Origin: Pseudobutyrivibrio ruminis CF1b
GTDB lineage: Bacteria; Bacillota; Clostridia; Lachnospirales; Lachnospiraceae
Direction of reading: 5' to 3'
Assembly: GCF_000424005.1 (NCBI RefSeq)
Contig: NZ_AUJB01000001.1
Coordinates: forward strand, 1 to 64,000
Length of the DNA stretch: 64,000 bases
The notes beneath the pieces were generated by a model. The model made no database searches and had not been told where the DNA came from. It saw only the letters and a program-made list of their open reading frames with translations. This document shows, in pieces, positions 24,752 to 33,519 of this stretch; position 1 is the first letter of the stretch; each line of letters begins with the position of its first letter. Position numbers and translations under genes: made by a program.

Positions 24752-26194
24752 CTAGAAGCGGAAATCTCTTCTGTTAGAGTTCTTGATAGCCTCTATATTT
24801 TCCTCGGCAGTCTTTCTAACATTTTCCTTTGGAATCTTCTTTAATTCTTCCTCAATCATCTTGTAGCCAACCTTCTTTGTCTCCTCAGAAGCATAATCTA
24901 CAAGGTACTCTGTAAGAGTCATGAGAGCATTTGGATGACAGCAGTTAATAATCTGACCTGTCTTGCAAAGTGACATGAATCTGTCACCTGTACGTCCTGC
25001 GCGGTAGCAAGCTGTACAGAATGAAGGGATGTGACCTGTCTCCATAAGCCACTTAACTACCTCATCGAGAGTACGCTGATCAGAAACATCAAACTGCTCT
25101 GTATCGTGTGGTCTCTCCTCTTCTGTGTAGCCACCTACTGATGTACGGCTGGCACCAGAAACCTGTGAAATACCAACCTGAAGCATCTTACGTCTAACTT
25201 CCTCAGACTCACGAGTAGAGATAATCATACCTGTGTAAGGAACTGCAATTCTGATGCAGGCTGCAATCTTTGTGAACATCTCGTCTGGAATAGAGTTGTC
25301 GAATACATCTGGGTCGATGTCATCAGCGTGCTTTACACGTGGAACTGAAATAGTGTGTGGGCCAACGCCGTGAACTGCCTCAAGATGCTCTGCATGCATG
25401 AGAAGTCCTGTGAACTCATACTTGTAGCTCTCAAGTCCGAAAAGAACACCAAGACCTACATCATCGATTCCACCTTCCATGGCACGGTCCATAGCCTCTG
25501 TATGGTATGCATAATCGTGCTTTGGTCCTGTTGGGTGAAGCTCCTCATAGCTCTTTTTATTGTATGTCTCCTGGAAGAGGATGTATGTACCGATTCCTGC
25601 TTCCTTGAGCTTGCGATAATTCTCAACTGTTGTAGCTGCGATATTAACATTTACACGTCTGATATCGCCGTTCTTATGGTGAATGCTGTAAATTGTATCG
25701 ATACACTCGAGGATGTATTCGATTGGGTTGTTAACTGGATCCTCACCTGCTTCGATGGCAAGTCTCTTGTGACCCATATCCTGAAGTGCGATAACCTCAG
25801 CCTTAACCTCTTCCTGTGTAAGCTTCTTACGTGCGATGTGCTTATTCTTAATGTGATATGGACAGTAAACACAACCGTTTACACAGTAATTTGAAAGATA
25901 AAGTGGAGCAAAGAGAACGATACGGTTACCGTAGAAAGCATCCTTAATCTCCTGTGCTACGCTGTACATCTTCTCGATATATTTTGAATCATCGCAGGCA
26001 AGAAGAACTGCTGCCTCACGATGTGAAAGACCGCTGCATACACAGCCTTCTGCTGTCTTTACTGGTCTTGCTTTTTCAAGGAGCTGATCAATAAGCTCAA
26101 AATTGTTTTTGTTTGCTTCGGCATATTCTATTGTGTCGAGGATTTCCTGATGGTCAATGAACTCATCAGCTTTCATAGATTTTACGTTGTACAT
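24752..26194 (-). CDS. hydG: [FeFe] hydrogenase maturation radical SAM enzyme HydG
   Basis: A 480-residue ThiH-like tyrosine lyase that produces the CO and CN ligands of the H-cluster. The radical SAM CX3CX2C motif is C104-C108-C111. The C-terminal auxiliary cluster motif is present in CTACYRAGRTGDRF and the following Cys near INCCHPN. It starts 4 bp after hydE, with an AGAGG site overlapping the hydE end, so the two are likely co-translated. Confidence 0.97.
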   Translation of the reverse strand: MYNVKSMKADEFIDHQEILDTIEYAEANKNNFELIDQLLEKARPVKTAEGCVCSGLSHREAAVLLACDDSKYIEKMYSVAQEIKDAFYGNRIVLFAPLYLSNYCVNGCVYCPYHIKNKHIARKKLTQEEVKAEVIALQDMGHKRLAIEAGEDPVNNPIEYILECIDTIYSIHHKNGDIRRVNVNIAATTVENYRKLKEAGIGTYILFQETYNKKSYEELHPTGPKHDYAYHTEAMDRAMEGGIDDVGLGVLFGLESYKYEFTGLLMHAEHLEAVHGVGPHTISVPRVKHADDIDPDVFDNSIPDEMFTKIAACIRIAVPYTGMIISTRESEEVRRKMLQVGISQVSGASRTSVGGYTEEERPHDTEQFDVSDQRTLDEVVKWLMETGHIPSFCTACYRAGRTGDRFMSLCKTGQIINCCHPNALMTLTEYLVDYASEETKKVGYKMIEEELKKIPKENVRKTAEENIEAIKNSNRRDFRF

Positions 26195-26198
26195 TTCT

Positions 26199-27263
26199 TT
26201 ACCTCTTTTCTATAAAACCCGCCCTGTTACCAGCGTCTGTAACGACCTCATAACCGATGGACGAGACACGCCCTTTAAGGCATGCAATGCACTCAGCGGC
26301 TTCTTCGCCAGTGCAGATTTTGTTGTCATATAATGTGTACATCTTTCGCACTGATGTAGGAGAAAGGTTAGGCATGAGAACATTGGCTCCTGCCAGGATG
26401 CCTTTCTCTCTTCCCTTTGGATCAATTGTACCAAGAGCTGTTGTAGCTGGAATAAGCATCTGTGGATAAATGATTCTAAGCAATGACAACAAGAAAAGAG
26501 TCATCTCCATAGTGCCGCTTTCTTCCTTTGCAAAAGGTGTATCCTTATGGCTAATAAATGGCCCGATGCCACACATGTCTGGCTTGAATTCTTCGATGAA
26601 CTTCAAATCCTTTGCCAAATCAGCGGCAGTCTGCCCAGGGGACTGAACCATAAATCCAGCGCCTACCTGATAACCGATATCTTTTAATTCACGAAGGCAG
26701 TTCATTCTGTGCTCAAAGCTCATCTCCTCAGGATGAAGCTTGTCATAAAGCTCTGAACTGGCAGTCTCATGTCTAAGCAGGAATCTTCTGGCCCCTGCCT
26801 CATAGTATGCCTCGTAGCTAGAGCGCTCTCTTTCACCAATGGAAAGAGTAATAACCATATCTGGATGAGACTGCTTGATTCCTTTGATAATCTCACAAAT
26901 ATCCTCATCACTATATGTATAATCTTCTCCGCCCTGAAGAACTACTGTCCTAAATCCAAGCTGGTAGCCTTCATTAGCACAGGCAATGATATCATCCTTT
27001 CTGAGACGATATCTTTCGCACTCCCTGTTACCTCTTCTGATGCCACAATAATAGCAGTCATTCTTACAATAATTTGTAAATTCTACCAGACCTCTTACGA
27101 ATACCTTTTTTCCATAAAACTGTTCCTGATACTTCACAGCATACTCTGCTGCACGTTTCATTAAATCAGGATTAATATTCTCTATAAGAAGCTGATATTC
27201 CTCCAGCTCAAGGGAATGTTCTCTATTTAATTTGTCTAGTGTTTCTATTAACTTTGAATCCAT
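26199..27263 (-). CDS. hydE: [FeFe] hydrogenase maturation radical SAM enzyme HydE
   Basis: A 354-residue radical SAM enzyme of the BioB/HydE type. The CX3CX2C motif is C66-C70-C73 (NYCKNDCYYCG), and downstream GGEDYTY and barrel motifs match the family. HydE processes the HydG-derived iron complex on the way to the [2Fe] subcluster. It is the first gene of the hydEGF-hydrogenase run. The only ribosome binding site candidate, AAGG, sits too close to the ATG, so the start or a leader effect is less certain than for its neighbours. Confidence 0.95.
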   Translation of the reverse strand: MDSKLIETLDKLNREHSLELEEYQLLIENINPDLMKRAAEYAVKYQEQFYGKKVFVRGLVEFTNYCKNDCYYCGIRRGNRECERYRLRKDDIIACANEGYQLGFRTVVLQGGEDYTYSDEDICEIIKGIKQSHPDMVITLSIGERERSSYEAYYEAGARRFLLRHETASSELYDKLHPEEMSFEHRMNCLRELKDIGYQVGAGFMVQSPGQTAADLAKDLKFIEEFKPDMCGIGPFISHKDTPFAKEESGTMEMTLFLLSLLRIIYPQMLIPATTALGTIDPKGREKGILAGANVLMPNLSPTSVRKMYTLYDNKICTGEEAAECIACLKGRVSSIGYEVVTDAGNRAGFIEKR

Positions 27264-27371
27264 ACCTTATTGATAAAAAATTATCGTTTAATTTTTCACA
27301 AAGTATACTATATCACAATTATTTGTAGGAATTCTGTTTTCTTTTAGGAACAATATTAATGTTTTGCCCAC

Positions 27372-27400
27372 AAAAAAAGGAACCCTCTCGGATTCCTCTT
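27372..27400 (-). terminator. Terminator downstream of the 32-codon ORF
   Basis: A GGAA/TTCC stem with inner CC/GG pairs (about 27379-27396) is followed on the minus strand by seven T residues. It lies 21 bp past the stop of the small ORF at 27421 and closes whatever is transcribed from the 27.5-27.8 kb region. Confidence 0.7.
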
Positions 27401-27420
27401 TCTCGTGTCGTCGTGGATGA

Positions 27421-27519
27421 TTAGCTCTTTTTCATTTCCAGCCTTTTGAGCATACGTCTAGTCCTGTGATTCTCAACCATAGTCCTAAACATTTTCATCT
27501 TAAGGATAAACACTTTCAT
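27421..27519 (-). CDS. Candidate 32-residue basic peptide
   Basis: A short ORF reading MKVFILKMKMFRTMVENH and then an Arg/Lys-rich tail ending EMKKS. About a third of its residues are Lys or Arg. The ATG (27517-27519) is preceded by GAGAGG at a ten-base spacing, and a strong terminator follows the stop. It is not recognised. Upstream is about 240 bp without a convincing gene, with a possible promoter at 27759-27764 beneath a TTGGCAA direct repeat. It could be a signalling peptide, an antimicrobial peptide, a leader ORF or chance. Nothing further about function can be supported. Confidence 0.4.
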   Translation of the reverse strand: MKVFILKMKMFRTMVENHRTRRMLKRLEMKKS

Positions 27520-27757
27520 AACCACAATACCTCTCACCATTCTCTTTCATTCTCAGCGACCAATGTAATCTCGATTTGAGTAGCTGTGGCCTCCCCTGCC
27601 ACGAGCCGCTCTGGCTGTGAATATTTCTCAACACCTCGACACCATTTTTATCCCTATAACTGCCGTTCTCAATAATTCATCAATTATCTCAATTGCGTCT
27701 ATTCTGTGTCATATCTGTGATGGTTATGTGAACGTCATCTAACAATATGTACTTTAC
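27520..27757 (-). other. Gene-poor 240-bp stretch, possible leader or small RNA
   Basis: No gene with start, ribosome binding site and normal length was found. The minus strand has GC-rich patches that can fold, such as AGCC with GGCT and GTGG with CCAC near 27580-27620. One open frame without a usable start crosses this stretch. If the proposed promoter is real, this would be a long 5' leader of the 32-codon ORF. Confidence 0.35.
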
Positions 27758-27758
27758 C

Positions 27759-27810
27759 ATTCTAAAGAGCTTTGAACAATAGATTGGCAAAATCGTCGAT
27801 TTTTTGGCAA
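27759..27810 (-). promoter_or_regulatory. TTGGCAA direct-repeat pair (site 2) with a possible -10
   Basis: TTGGCAA occurs at 27784-27790 and 27804-27810, a 20-bp period. In the minus-strand direction a -10-like TAGAAT (27759-27764) lies about 20 bp downstream. The pair closely matches site 1 at 29910-29936. Two direct repeats two helical turns apart are typical of LytTR-family binding sites, and a LytTR regulator is encoded 2 kb away. An overlapping palindrome AAAATCGTCGATTTT means a weak hairpin is an alternative reading. Confidence 0.45.
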
Positions 27811-27815
27811 CAACA

Positions 27816-29798
27816 CTATTGATTAAGCTTATCTATTACCTTTGTTGCAGCTCTACGCTTCACTTCAATCAAACCAACAAGTCCTCCTGCAAGTGAAACT
27901 CCACCGAGAGCGATAAACCACTTTGCATGCTGAATCATACCCGCAAGTGTGATTGCAAGTGGAATATTCTCTTCGTCGATTGTGACGATTTCATCTGGAA
28001 CAGGCAAAATATCCTGTGGCTGAACAACCTTATCTTTAGAAGCAGATTTTTCAGCACCTGCCATTTCAGATTTACCTGTATTACCAGCTACTTCTGCTTC
28101 ATTTATAACTGAAACTTCAGCACCACTACCTGCAGTGGTAGGAGTCACTTCATCCTGAATCTCCTCCAGCTCCACCAATTCCTGATCGATTCTTGCTTCC
28201 AGTCTGGCAATATTAGAGGCAAGAGTGCCTGATGACTGGGCACTGCCTGAGGAACTATTCTGTGAAACAGGAGTTGCCTTGACGAATTTTTCATTAAACA
28301 ACATCTTTGCATCAGAAAGTGTAGCCTTGGCACTTTCAAGGTTTTCTTTTGCATCAGTATACTCAAGCTGTGCGCTTTCAAGTAAACCTTCCAAACGTGC
28401 CATCTCTGCGGCTGAATTTAAATCTGTAGCCTTATTCAGCTCTTCTATCTGCAATTTTATAGAAGTCACTTTATCCCTTGCATCCTGAAAATCTGCCTTT
28501 GCAATTTCCACTGATGCCAATAAACTGTTGTATGCGTCAATTTTTGCTCTAACGCCTGAAATGTAGGTAGTATAATCAGTAACAAACTGCATCCACATTT
28601 CATCTCCAACGTTAATATATCTTTCTTCGAAGCTATTGTTGGCTTTCTTGGCACTACCCATCAAAAGAGGTTTCTTTGATTCCTTTTTTGGGGAAACAGG
28701 CACCTGGATTTCCATGTATTTTTTGCTATAAATCTGCACCTGCCAGGTCTCTTTGTCTATTATGCATCCATAAATAGCATATACTTCACGGACAACTTTT
28801 TTATCCTCGTTGGCAATGCTGTAAATAACACTGACGCGACTACCGTCATCCTCCATAGGTTCGATTCTTAAGTTTTCGATTGTCTGACCGACTAAAAGCC
28901 CCTCAACCTTTGGCAGATAATAATACTGGAGTATTGCAGCAACATATGTATTTGCATATGTCATTCGATCTTCATCTGAAGCATTAACTGCTGCATTCTC
29001 AGCAGCTACCAATGCATCTGCTCCAGCATCGGCAATTTCCTTCTGTGCAGATTCAAGTTGCTTTTGGAGGTCATCCAAATGTGCCTGAGCAGACTCCAAT
29101 GCTGACTCTGCACCAGCTAAATTACCAGTGGCCTCTTCTTTATTGAGGTTGTATGCAACAAGTGCTGTTTCGTAGTCATCCTTGGCAATATTATATGCCA
29201 ACAATGCATCATTATATTTATTCTCAGCTTCGTCAAAAGCTGTCTGTGCCTCTTCTACAGTCTTATCTGTGTCCGCAATAATAGTGGCAGCATCAGCTTC
29301 GGAAACGTTTTCATCTTTAATAATAGAAACTGCATCCTGAGCCTGTTCATTTGCTGCAGATGTAGCTTCTCCAACATTCTTAATGGCGCTATCTGCCTGT
29401 GAAACCGCATCCTGCACCTGAGTCTGGGCTTCGCCGATAGCCTCCCCTGCTTTTACAATATTATCTAAAGACGCACTAACAGAACCTACCGCGTCCTTTG
29501 CAGTAGCTTCGTTTTCTAATACCGCTGAAACCTCCTGGTCAAACTGCCCCTCTGCCGCTGGTGCAGAAGCAGCCTCACTAAGCTGGCTTGTAGTGTTCGT
29601 ATTGAGTTGTTCCGATAAATTTGAAACCTCTTCAGCTATAGCCTTCTCTCCAGAATCGCTAAATAACTGCTGTTCTGTGGTGGTATCTGCATCGTTTACT
29701 GCTTCAGCTGCCTGGGCATACATTGTCATGCCAGTCGGGGCAACTAAAGAAAGAGCAGACAAGCCAATGGTTATAGCTTGCACCGAACGATTTTTCAT
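27816..29798 (-). CDS. Secreted, membrane-anchored coiled-coil protein
   Basis: A 660-residue exported protein. A signal peptide (about 1-31, ending near AQA) is followed by a long Ala/Glu/Asp-rich segment with coiled-coil character (about 60-270). A compact region follows (about 275-415, with YYLPKVEGLLVGQTIENLRI), then a second coiled coil (about 420-520). A C-terminal transmembrane helix (about 622-645) is followed by a basic tail. No catalytic motif or known family is recognised. It is preceded by repeat site 1 and lies next to a LytTR regulator, which suggests it is a regulated surface protein. Start: AGAAGGA is 13 bases upstream of the ATG. Confidence 0.8.
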   Translation of the reverse strand: MKNRSVQAITIGLSALSLVAPTGMTMYAQAAEAVNDADTTTEQQLFSDSGEKAIAEEVSNLSEQLNTNTTSQLSEAASAPAAEGQFDQEVSAVLENEATAKDAVGSVSASLDNIVKAGEAIGEAQTQVQDAVSQADSAIKNVGEATSAANEQAQDAVSIIKDENVSEADAATIIADTDKTVEEAQTAFDEAENKYNDALLAYNIAKDDYETALVAYNLNKEEATGNLAGAESALESAQAHLDDLQKQLESAQKEIADAGADALVAAENAAVNASDEDRMTYANTYVAAILQYYYLPKVEGLLVGQTIENLRIEPMEDDGSRVSVIYSIANEDKKVVREVYAIYGCIIDKETWQVQIYSKKYMEIQVPVSPKKESKKPLLMGSAKKANNSFEERYINVGDEMWMQFVTDYTTYISGVRAKIDAYNSLLASVEIAKADFQDARDKVTSIKLQIEELNKATDLNSAAEMARLEGLLESAQLEYTDAKENLESAKATLSDAKMLFNEKFVKATPVSQNSSSGSAQSSGTLASNIARLEARIDQELVELEEIQDEVTPTTAGSGAEVSVINEAEVAGNTGKSEMAGAEKSASKDKVVQPQDILPVPDEIVTIDEENIPLAITLAGMIQHAKWFIALGGVSLAGGLVGLIEVKRRAATKVIDKLNQ

Positions 29799-29894
29799 AA
29801 ACTTTTCTAGTCCTTCTTATTTTTTCTTTATACTCTCCCGAGAAAAACGTTATAGGATATAATTCCCGTTAATACCACCTTACCAAATAAATAA

Positions 29895-29950
29895 AGAGAC
29901 GCAAGTGCTTTGGCAAAATCGCATTGATTTTGGCAAAAACCTACGTCTCT
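29895..29950 (-). promoter_or_regulatory. TTGGCAA direct-repeat pair (site 1) inside an AGAGACG/CGTCTCT hairpin
   Basis: TTGGCAA occurs at 29910-29916 and 29930-29936, the same 20-bp period as site 2. It lies about 112 bp upstream of the coiled-coil gene start, a promoter position. The pair is enclosed by AGAGACG (29895-29901) and CGTCTCT (29944-29950), with CAAAATC/GATTTTG inside. On the minus strand TTTATTTATTT follows, so the hairpin may also terminate the response regulator transcript. Both roles are possible. Confidence 0.5.
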
Positions 29951-29978
29951 AATTGGTTATTTGTTATTAAATTTACTT

Positions 29979-30692
29979 TTAATTGCTACTGAACTGGTAA
30001 TCTCTAATTTTTTGAGTGATGTCTGCAATCTTCTTTGCTGACATTGGGAAAATGGATCTGTCATCTAAATAAACATCTCCACCTTCAATTCTGTCAATGT
30101 AATCCATATTGATTATAATACCTCGGTTAATCATAATGAATCTTCTGTCAGAACCAGTCATGCTAAGAAATTCTCCCGATGTCAGACGCACTCTTGATGA
30201 GCCTCCGTCATCCTTATGAATCTCCAGATAATGTCCATCTGTAGTCACGGAAACAATATTCTTAAGATAAATTCTCTCGTCTACAGAACCAACTGTGATT
30301 TTAATAAAGATTGCATCTATTGGTGTATGATCAACAATTTCTGCAATTACGTTATCTATTCTTTCCAAAGTGAAAGGCTTTGTCACATAATCAAAAGCAT
30401 GAAGAGAAAATGCATCAGGATAATGTCCCTCTGAAGCAGTCATGAAAATAAGGAATGTTTTTTCAGTGAGCTCTCTCAGCTTCTTTGCTGTTTCTATGCC
30501 ATCCATGTCCGGCATAAAAATATCCATAAAAACAATGTCAAAACGACGTTCTGTCAATGCCTCAACAAAGGACTGACCTGTCTCGAATTCTTCTACCTCC
30601 AGGTTTAATGCCCTTTTGCTGGCCACCTTCTCCACCATCATTTTGAGCTGCATTCTGAAAATGCTTTCATCATCAATAACTGCTACTCTCAT
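29979..30692 (-). CDS. LytTR-family response regulator
   Basis: A 237-residue transcription factor of the AgrA/LytR type. The receiver domain (about 1-122) has the acidic pair D7-D8, phospho-acceptor D57 (VFMDIFMPDMDG), Thr in MTASEG and Lys in VTKPF. The LytTR DNA-binding domain spans about 132-235. Family knowledge: LytTR regulators bind pairs of short direct repeats about two helical turns apart and often control surface or peptide genes. It is divergent from a hybrid histidine kinase and upstream of the coiled-coil gene. The start is fixed by GGGGAGGG. Confidence 0.93.
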   Translation of the reverse strand: MRVAVIDDESIFRMQLKMMVEKVASKRALNLEVEEFETGQSFVEALTERRFDIVFMDIFMPDMDGIETAKKLRELTEKTFLIFMTASEGHYPDAFSLHAFDYVTKPFTLERIDNVIAEIVDHTPIDAIFIKITVGSVDERIYLKNIVSVTTDGHYLEIHKDDGGSSRVRLTSGEFLSMTGSDRRFIMINRGIIINMDYIDRIEGGDVYLDDRSIFPMSAKKIADITQKIRDYQFSSN

Positions 30693-30746
30693 CTTCCCTC
30701 CCCAAGTGATTGTGCTAAAAATACACGCAACACATTACTTTAATTC

Positions 30747-30775
30747 ATAATACCACATATTTGTGTAGTTGATAA
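30747..30775 (-). promoter_or_regulatory. Promoter of the LytTR regulator
   Basis: On the minus strand, TTATCA (30770-30775) and TATTAT (30747-30752) are 17 bp apart, with TGTGG before the -10. The spacer holds a CACA..TGTG inverted repeat. The kinase promoter must lie on the opposite strand in the same 162-bp gap, where AT-rich -10-like sequences near 30797 are visible. Confidence 0.45.
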
Positions 30776-30854
30776 TGAAAATTGTTTGTATTTTATATAT
30801 AATAGTCTTGAATATTCATATTTTATTTCTTCTATATATTAAAAGGAAAAAACC

Positions 30855-33488
30855 ATGACATTTATTCAAGAAAATATGCTCTATGTCAATATTATTATTC
30901 TGATCGTTGGCACCACCTCTGTTCATCTGGGTGTCAGCTTCTTACGAAGAGAGCGCCATACCAAGGGCTTTTTTAAATACTCAGTTTTCCTGCTTGCCCT
31001 GGGAAGTGGTCTTTGTTCCTTAGGCTATTCTCTCATGTCCTTAAGTCCAAACCTGACTCTCGCCTATGTTTTCAGAGTTATAGGTTTACTTGGTATAGAC
31101 ATTTATATAATTGCCGAAATCATCCTTATCACCAGCTGTCTGAACATCAGTAAAACCGCTGAGATTTTCATTATATGGGTGACATCTCTGGCTGCCCTTT
31201 TGGATCTGGTTATTTATGGAAATCCTGGTTCAAACAAATTTTACAGACTGGACAACTATACTATCTACGTTAGAGATGACCCTTACAGACATCTTTTCCA
31301 TTATTCATATCAGCTTTTGATAGCAATCTGCCTTTTAACAGTAGGTTTTGTCTGGGCATTCAACGTAAAGTACAGACGTGATAAACAGCTGGTATTATTC
31401 GCATTTTTATCAAACTTTATTTTTGCGTCATCTTCTATTCCAGATTTATTCCTTACCATGCACGAAGTGCCTTTCCTTCATGCTTTCTATTGTATTGGTG
31501 TTTCCATAGCTTTTGCGGTGTTCTTTATATCCGCCAATGACTACATGGTTTTCTATATCACCATCAATAGTATCAGTAAGGATATCTTTTCAACCTTAGG
31601 AACAGGACTTTTGGTATTTGATACCAACTATCATCTGAATCTTTCAAATGATTATGCTAACAAACTACTGGGTCTGGACAAGGAACCTCAGCGTATTCGT
31701 CTTCGAGAAATTTTTGATTTGAGAAGTGGCGAACCTATGAGAATGTTTGATAAAGCTCAGGATGGTATTGCCATCGATTATCGTCTCACCGCCAACGTAA
31801 CCGGCAAAGTTACACTGGTAAATTTCTCCTGCAAGATGGATAGAAACAACCAGCCTATGTGTTACATTTTGGTAGCGACTGATCTGACTGAAGAAAACAG
31901 ACTTATCCAGGAAGCTCAGTCTGCAAACGCTGCAAAGAGTACATTCCTGAGCAACATTTCCCATGAGATTCGTACTCCTATCAATGTAATCACTGGTATG
32001 AACGAACTTATCCTGAGAGAATGCCACGAAGCTAATATTTTGAAATATGCTGATAATATAAATGTTGCCTCGCGAAATCTTACATCTCTGGTTAACGACG
32101 TATTAGATTTCTCAAAGATTGAGTCCGGAAAGATTGAGATTGTTTCTACTGATTTCGACATTGGTATGGCGTTAAGTGACAGTTACAATATGTTCCTCAG
32201 TATGGCCCAAACCAAGAGGCAGAATTTCTCTTTGGAATGTGATCCTGATACGCCTAACATTTTACATGGTGATGAAGTACGTCTGAAGCAGATTCTTTCA
32301 AACCTCATCTCCAACGCAGTAAAATATACACCAGATGGTGGAACTATCGATGTAATAGTAAATTATGAAGAATTTGATGAACAGCAAATACTTCTTTCTA
32401 TAAAAGTTAGAGATAATGGTATCGGTATCAAATCGGAAGATCTCCCAAATCTGTTCGAGAACTTCCAGCGATTCGAGCTTAGTAAAAACAGGACTGTTCA
32501 GGGTACCGGACTTGGTTTGGCCATCACCAAAAACCTTGTTTCACTTTTACATGGAACAATTTCAGTTGAAAGTGTGTACGGCCGAGGATCAACATTTACA
32601 GTCAAATTGCCATTTATTGTCTCTGACCACTCGCCTCTGGGCAAGACCAAAGAACAGTTTGCTGCCGGTTCAAGCGCAAAATACAAGGTAAGCTTCAAAG
32701 CAAAAGACGCTCGAATACTTGCAGTTGACGATGTTCAGATGAACCAGGATGTATTTGTTGGACTTCTTAAGGAGACAGGAATACAGATAGACTGTGCACA
32801 GAATGGTTATCAGGCTTTGGATCTTCTTCACAAAAAGCATTACGATATCGTATTCCTTGACCATATGATGCCGGAAATGGATGGTATTCAGGTTCTTAGA
32901 TTGTTACGTGCTGACAGAGATTGTATCAACCAGTACATTCCAGCTATCATGCTTACAGCAAACGCACTTATGGGCGCTGACAGAAAGTATTTGGAAGACG
33001 GATTTGATGATTACCTTTCAAAGCCAATCAATCCTTCTGCCCTTGAAAACATGGTACTTAAACATCTTCCAGACAGGCTGATAACAAGTATTACCGAAGA
33101 CAATAACGTGGAACCTTCTCCTGATATCACTTCTGATACAGGTGATTTTACCTCGAAGCTTGATTTCCTCGATACTAAATCAGGACTGGAATTTGCTGCC
33201 GGAGATTTAGATTTTTATCATCAGATTTTGACTACCTACATGAATGACGACAAACGTGAGCAGCTCGATAAACACTACCAGGATAAGGACTGGGCAAACT
33301 ACAGAATTGTAGCTCACTCCATCAAAGGAACTTCGCTTACCATTGGAGCAACTGAAGTTTCTGAAGCTGCAAAAGGACTTGAGTTTGCTGTTAAAGAGGA
33401 GCGATATGAATATATCGAGGAGCATCATGAGGAAGTTATGAAGATGTATGGGGAATTGTTGGAGAAAATGAAAAAAGCGTTGCATTAA
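30855..33488 (+). CDS. Hybrid histidine kinase: 7TM sensor, PAS, kinase, receiver, Hpt
   Basis: An 877-residue multi-step phosphorelay protein. The N-terminal 235 residues form about seven membrane helices, like the histidine-kinase 7TM sensor module. A PAS-like region spans about 242-345, and HisKA has phospho-acceptor H370 in SNISHEIRTP. HATPase_c (about 470-590) has N-box NLISNAVKY, DNGIGI and GTGLGL. The receiver (about 620-740) has D669, and a C-terminal Hpt domain has H821 in VAHSIKGTS. The final Hpt can donate phosphate to a separate regulator; the divergent LytTR protein is the obvious candidate. The signal is unknown. Confidence 0.93.
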   Translation: MTFIQENMLYVNIIILIVGTTSVHLGVSFLRRERHTKGFFKYSVFLLALGSGLCSLGYSLMSLSPNLTLAYVFRVIGLLGIDIYIIAEIILITSCLNISKTAEIFIIWVTSLAALLDLVIYGNPGSNKFYRLDNYTIYVRDDPYRHLFHYSYQLLIAICLLTVGFVWAFNVKYRRDKQLVLFAFLSNFIFASSSIPDLFLTMHEVPFLHAFYCIGVSIAFAVFFISANDYMVFYITINSISKDIFSTLGTGLLVFDTNYHLNLSNDYANKLLGLDKEPQRIRLREIFDLRSGEPMRMFDKAQDGIAIDYRLTANVTGKVTLVNFSCKMDRNNQPMCYILVATDLTEENRLIQEAQSANAAKSTFLSNISHEIRTPINVITGMNELILRECHEANILKYADNINVASRNLTSLVNDVLDFSKIESGKIEIVSTDFDIGMALSDSYNMFLSMAQTKRQNFSLECDPDTPNILHGDEVRLKQILSNLISNAVKYTPDGGTIDVIVNYEEFDEQQILLSIKVRDNGIGIKSEDLPNLFENFQRFELSKNRTVQGTGLGLAITKNLVSLLHGTISVESVYGRGSTFTVKLPFIVSDHSPLGKTKEQFAAGSSAKYKVSFKAKDARILAVDDVQMNQDVFVGLLKETGIQIDCAQNGYQALDLLHKKHYDIVFLDHMMPEMDGIQVLRLLRADRDCINQYIPAIMLTANALMGADRKYLEDGFDDYLSKPINPSALENMVLKHLPDRLITSITEDNNVEPSPDITSDTGDFTSKLDFLDTKSGLEFAAGDLDFYHQILTTYMNDDKREQLDKHYQDKDWANYRIVAHSIKGTSLTIGATEVSEAAKGLEFAVKEERYEYIEEHHEEVMKMYGELLEKMKKALH

Positions 33489-33508
33489 AATATCTAATTT
33501 AGTATACT
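33480..33508 (+). promoter_or_regulatory. Promoter of tRNA-Leu
   Basis: TTGCAT (33480-33485) and TATACT (33503-33508) are exactly 17 bp apart. The start point would fall about 4 bp before the tRNA. The -35 overlaps the last codons of the kinase gene. Confidence 0.7.
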
Positions 33509-33519
33509 AATTTGCGGAC

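Noticed and set aside
25355-25894. Plus-strand ORF of 179 codons opposite hydG
   Set aside because: It lies entirely inside hydG on the other strand, lacks family features and has an Ile/Cys-rich composition of an antisense shadow.
27541-27660. Open frame ending EITLVAENEREW in the gap upstream of the 32-codon ORF
   Set aside because: It looks protein-like but has a stop shortly upstream and no credible start or ribosome binding site.
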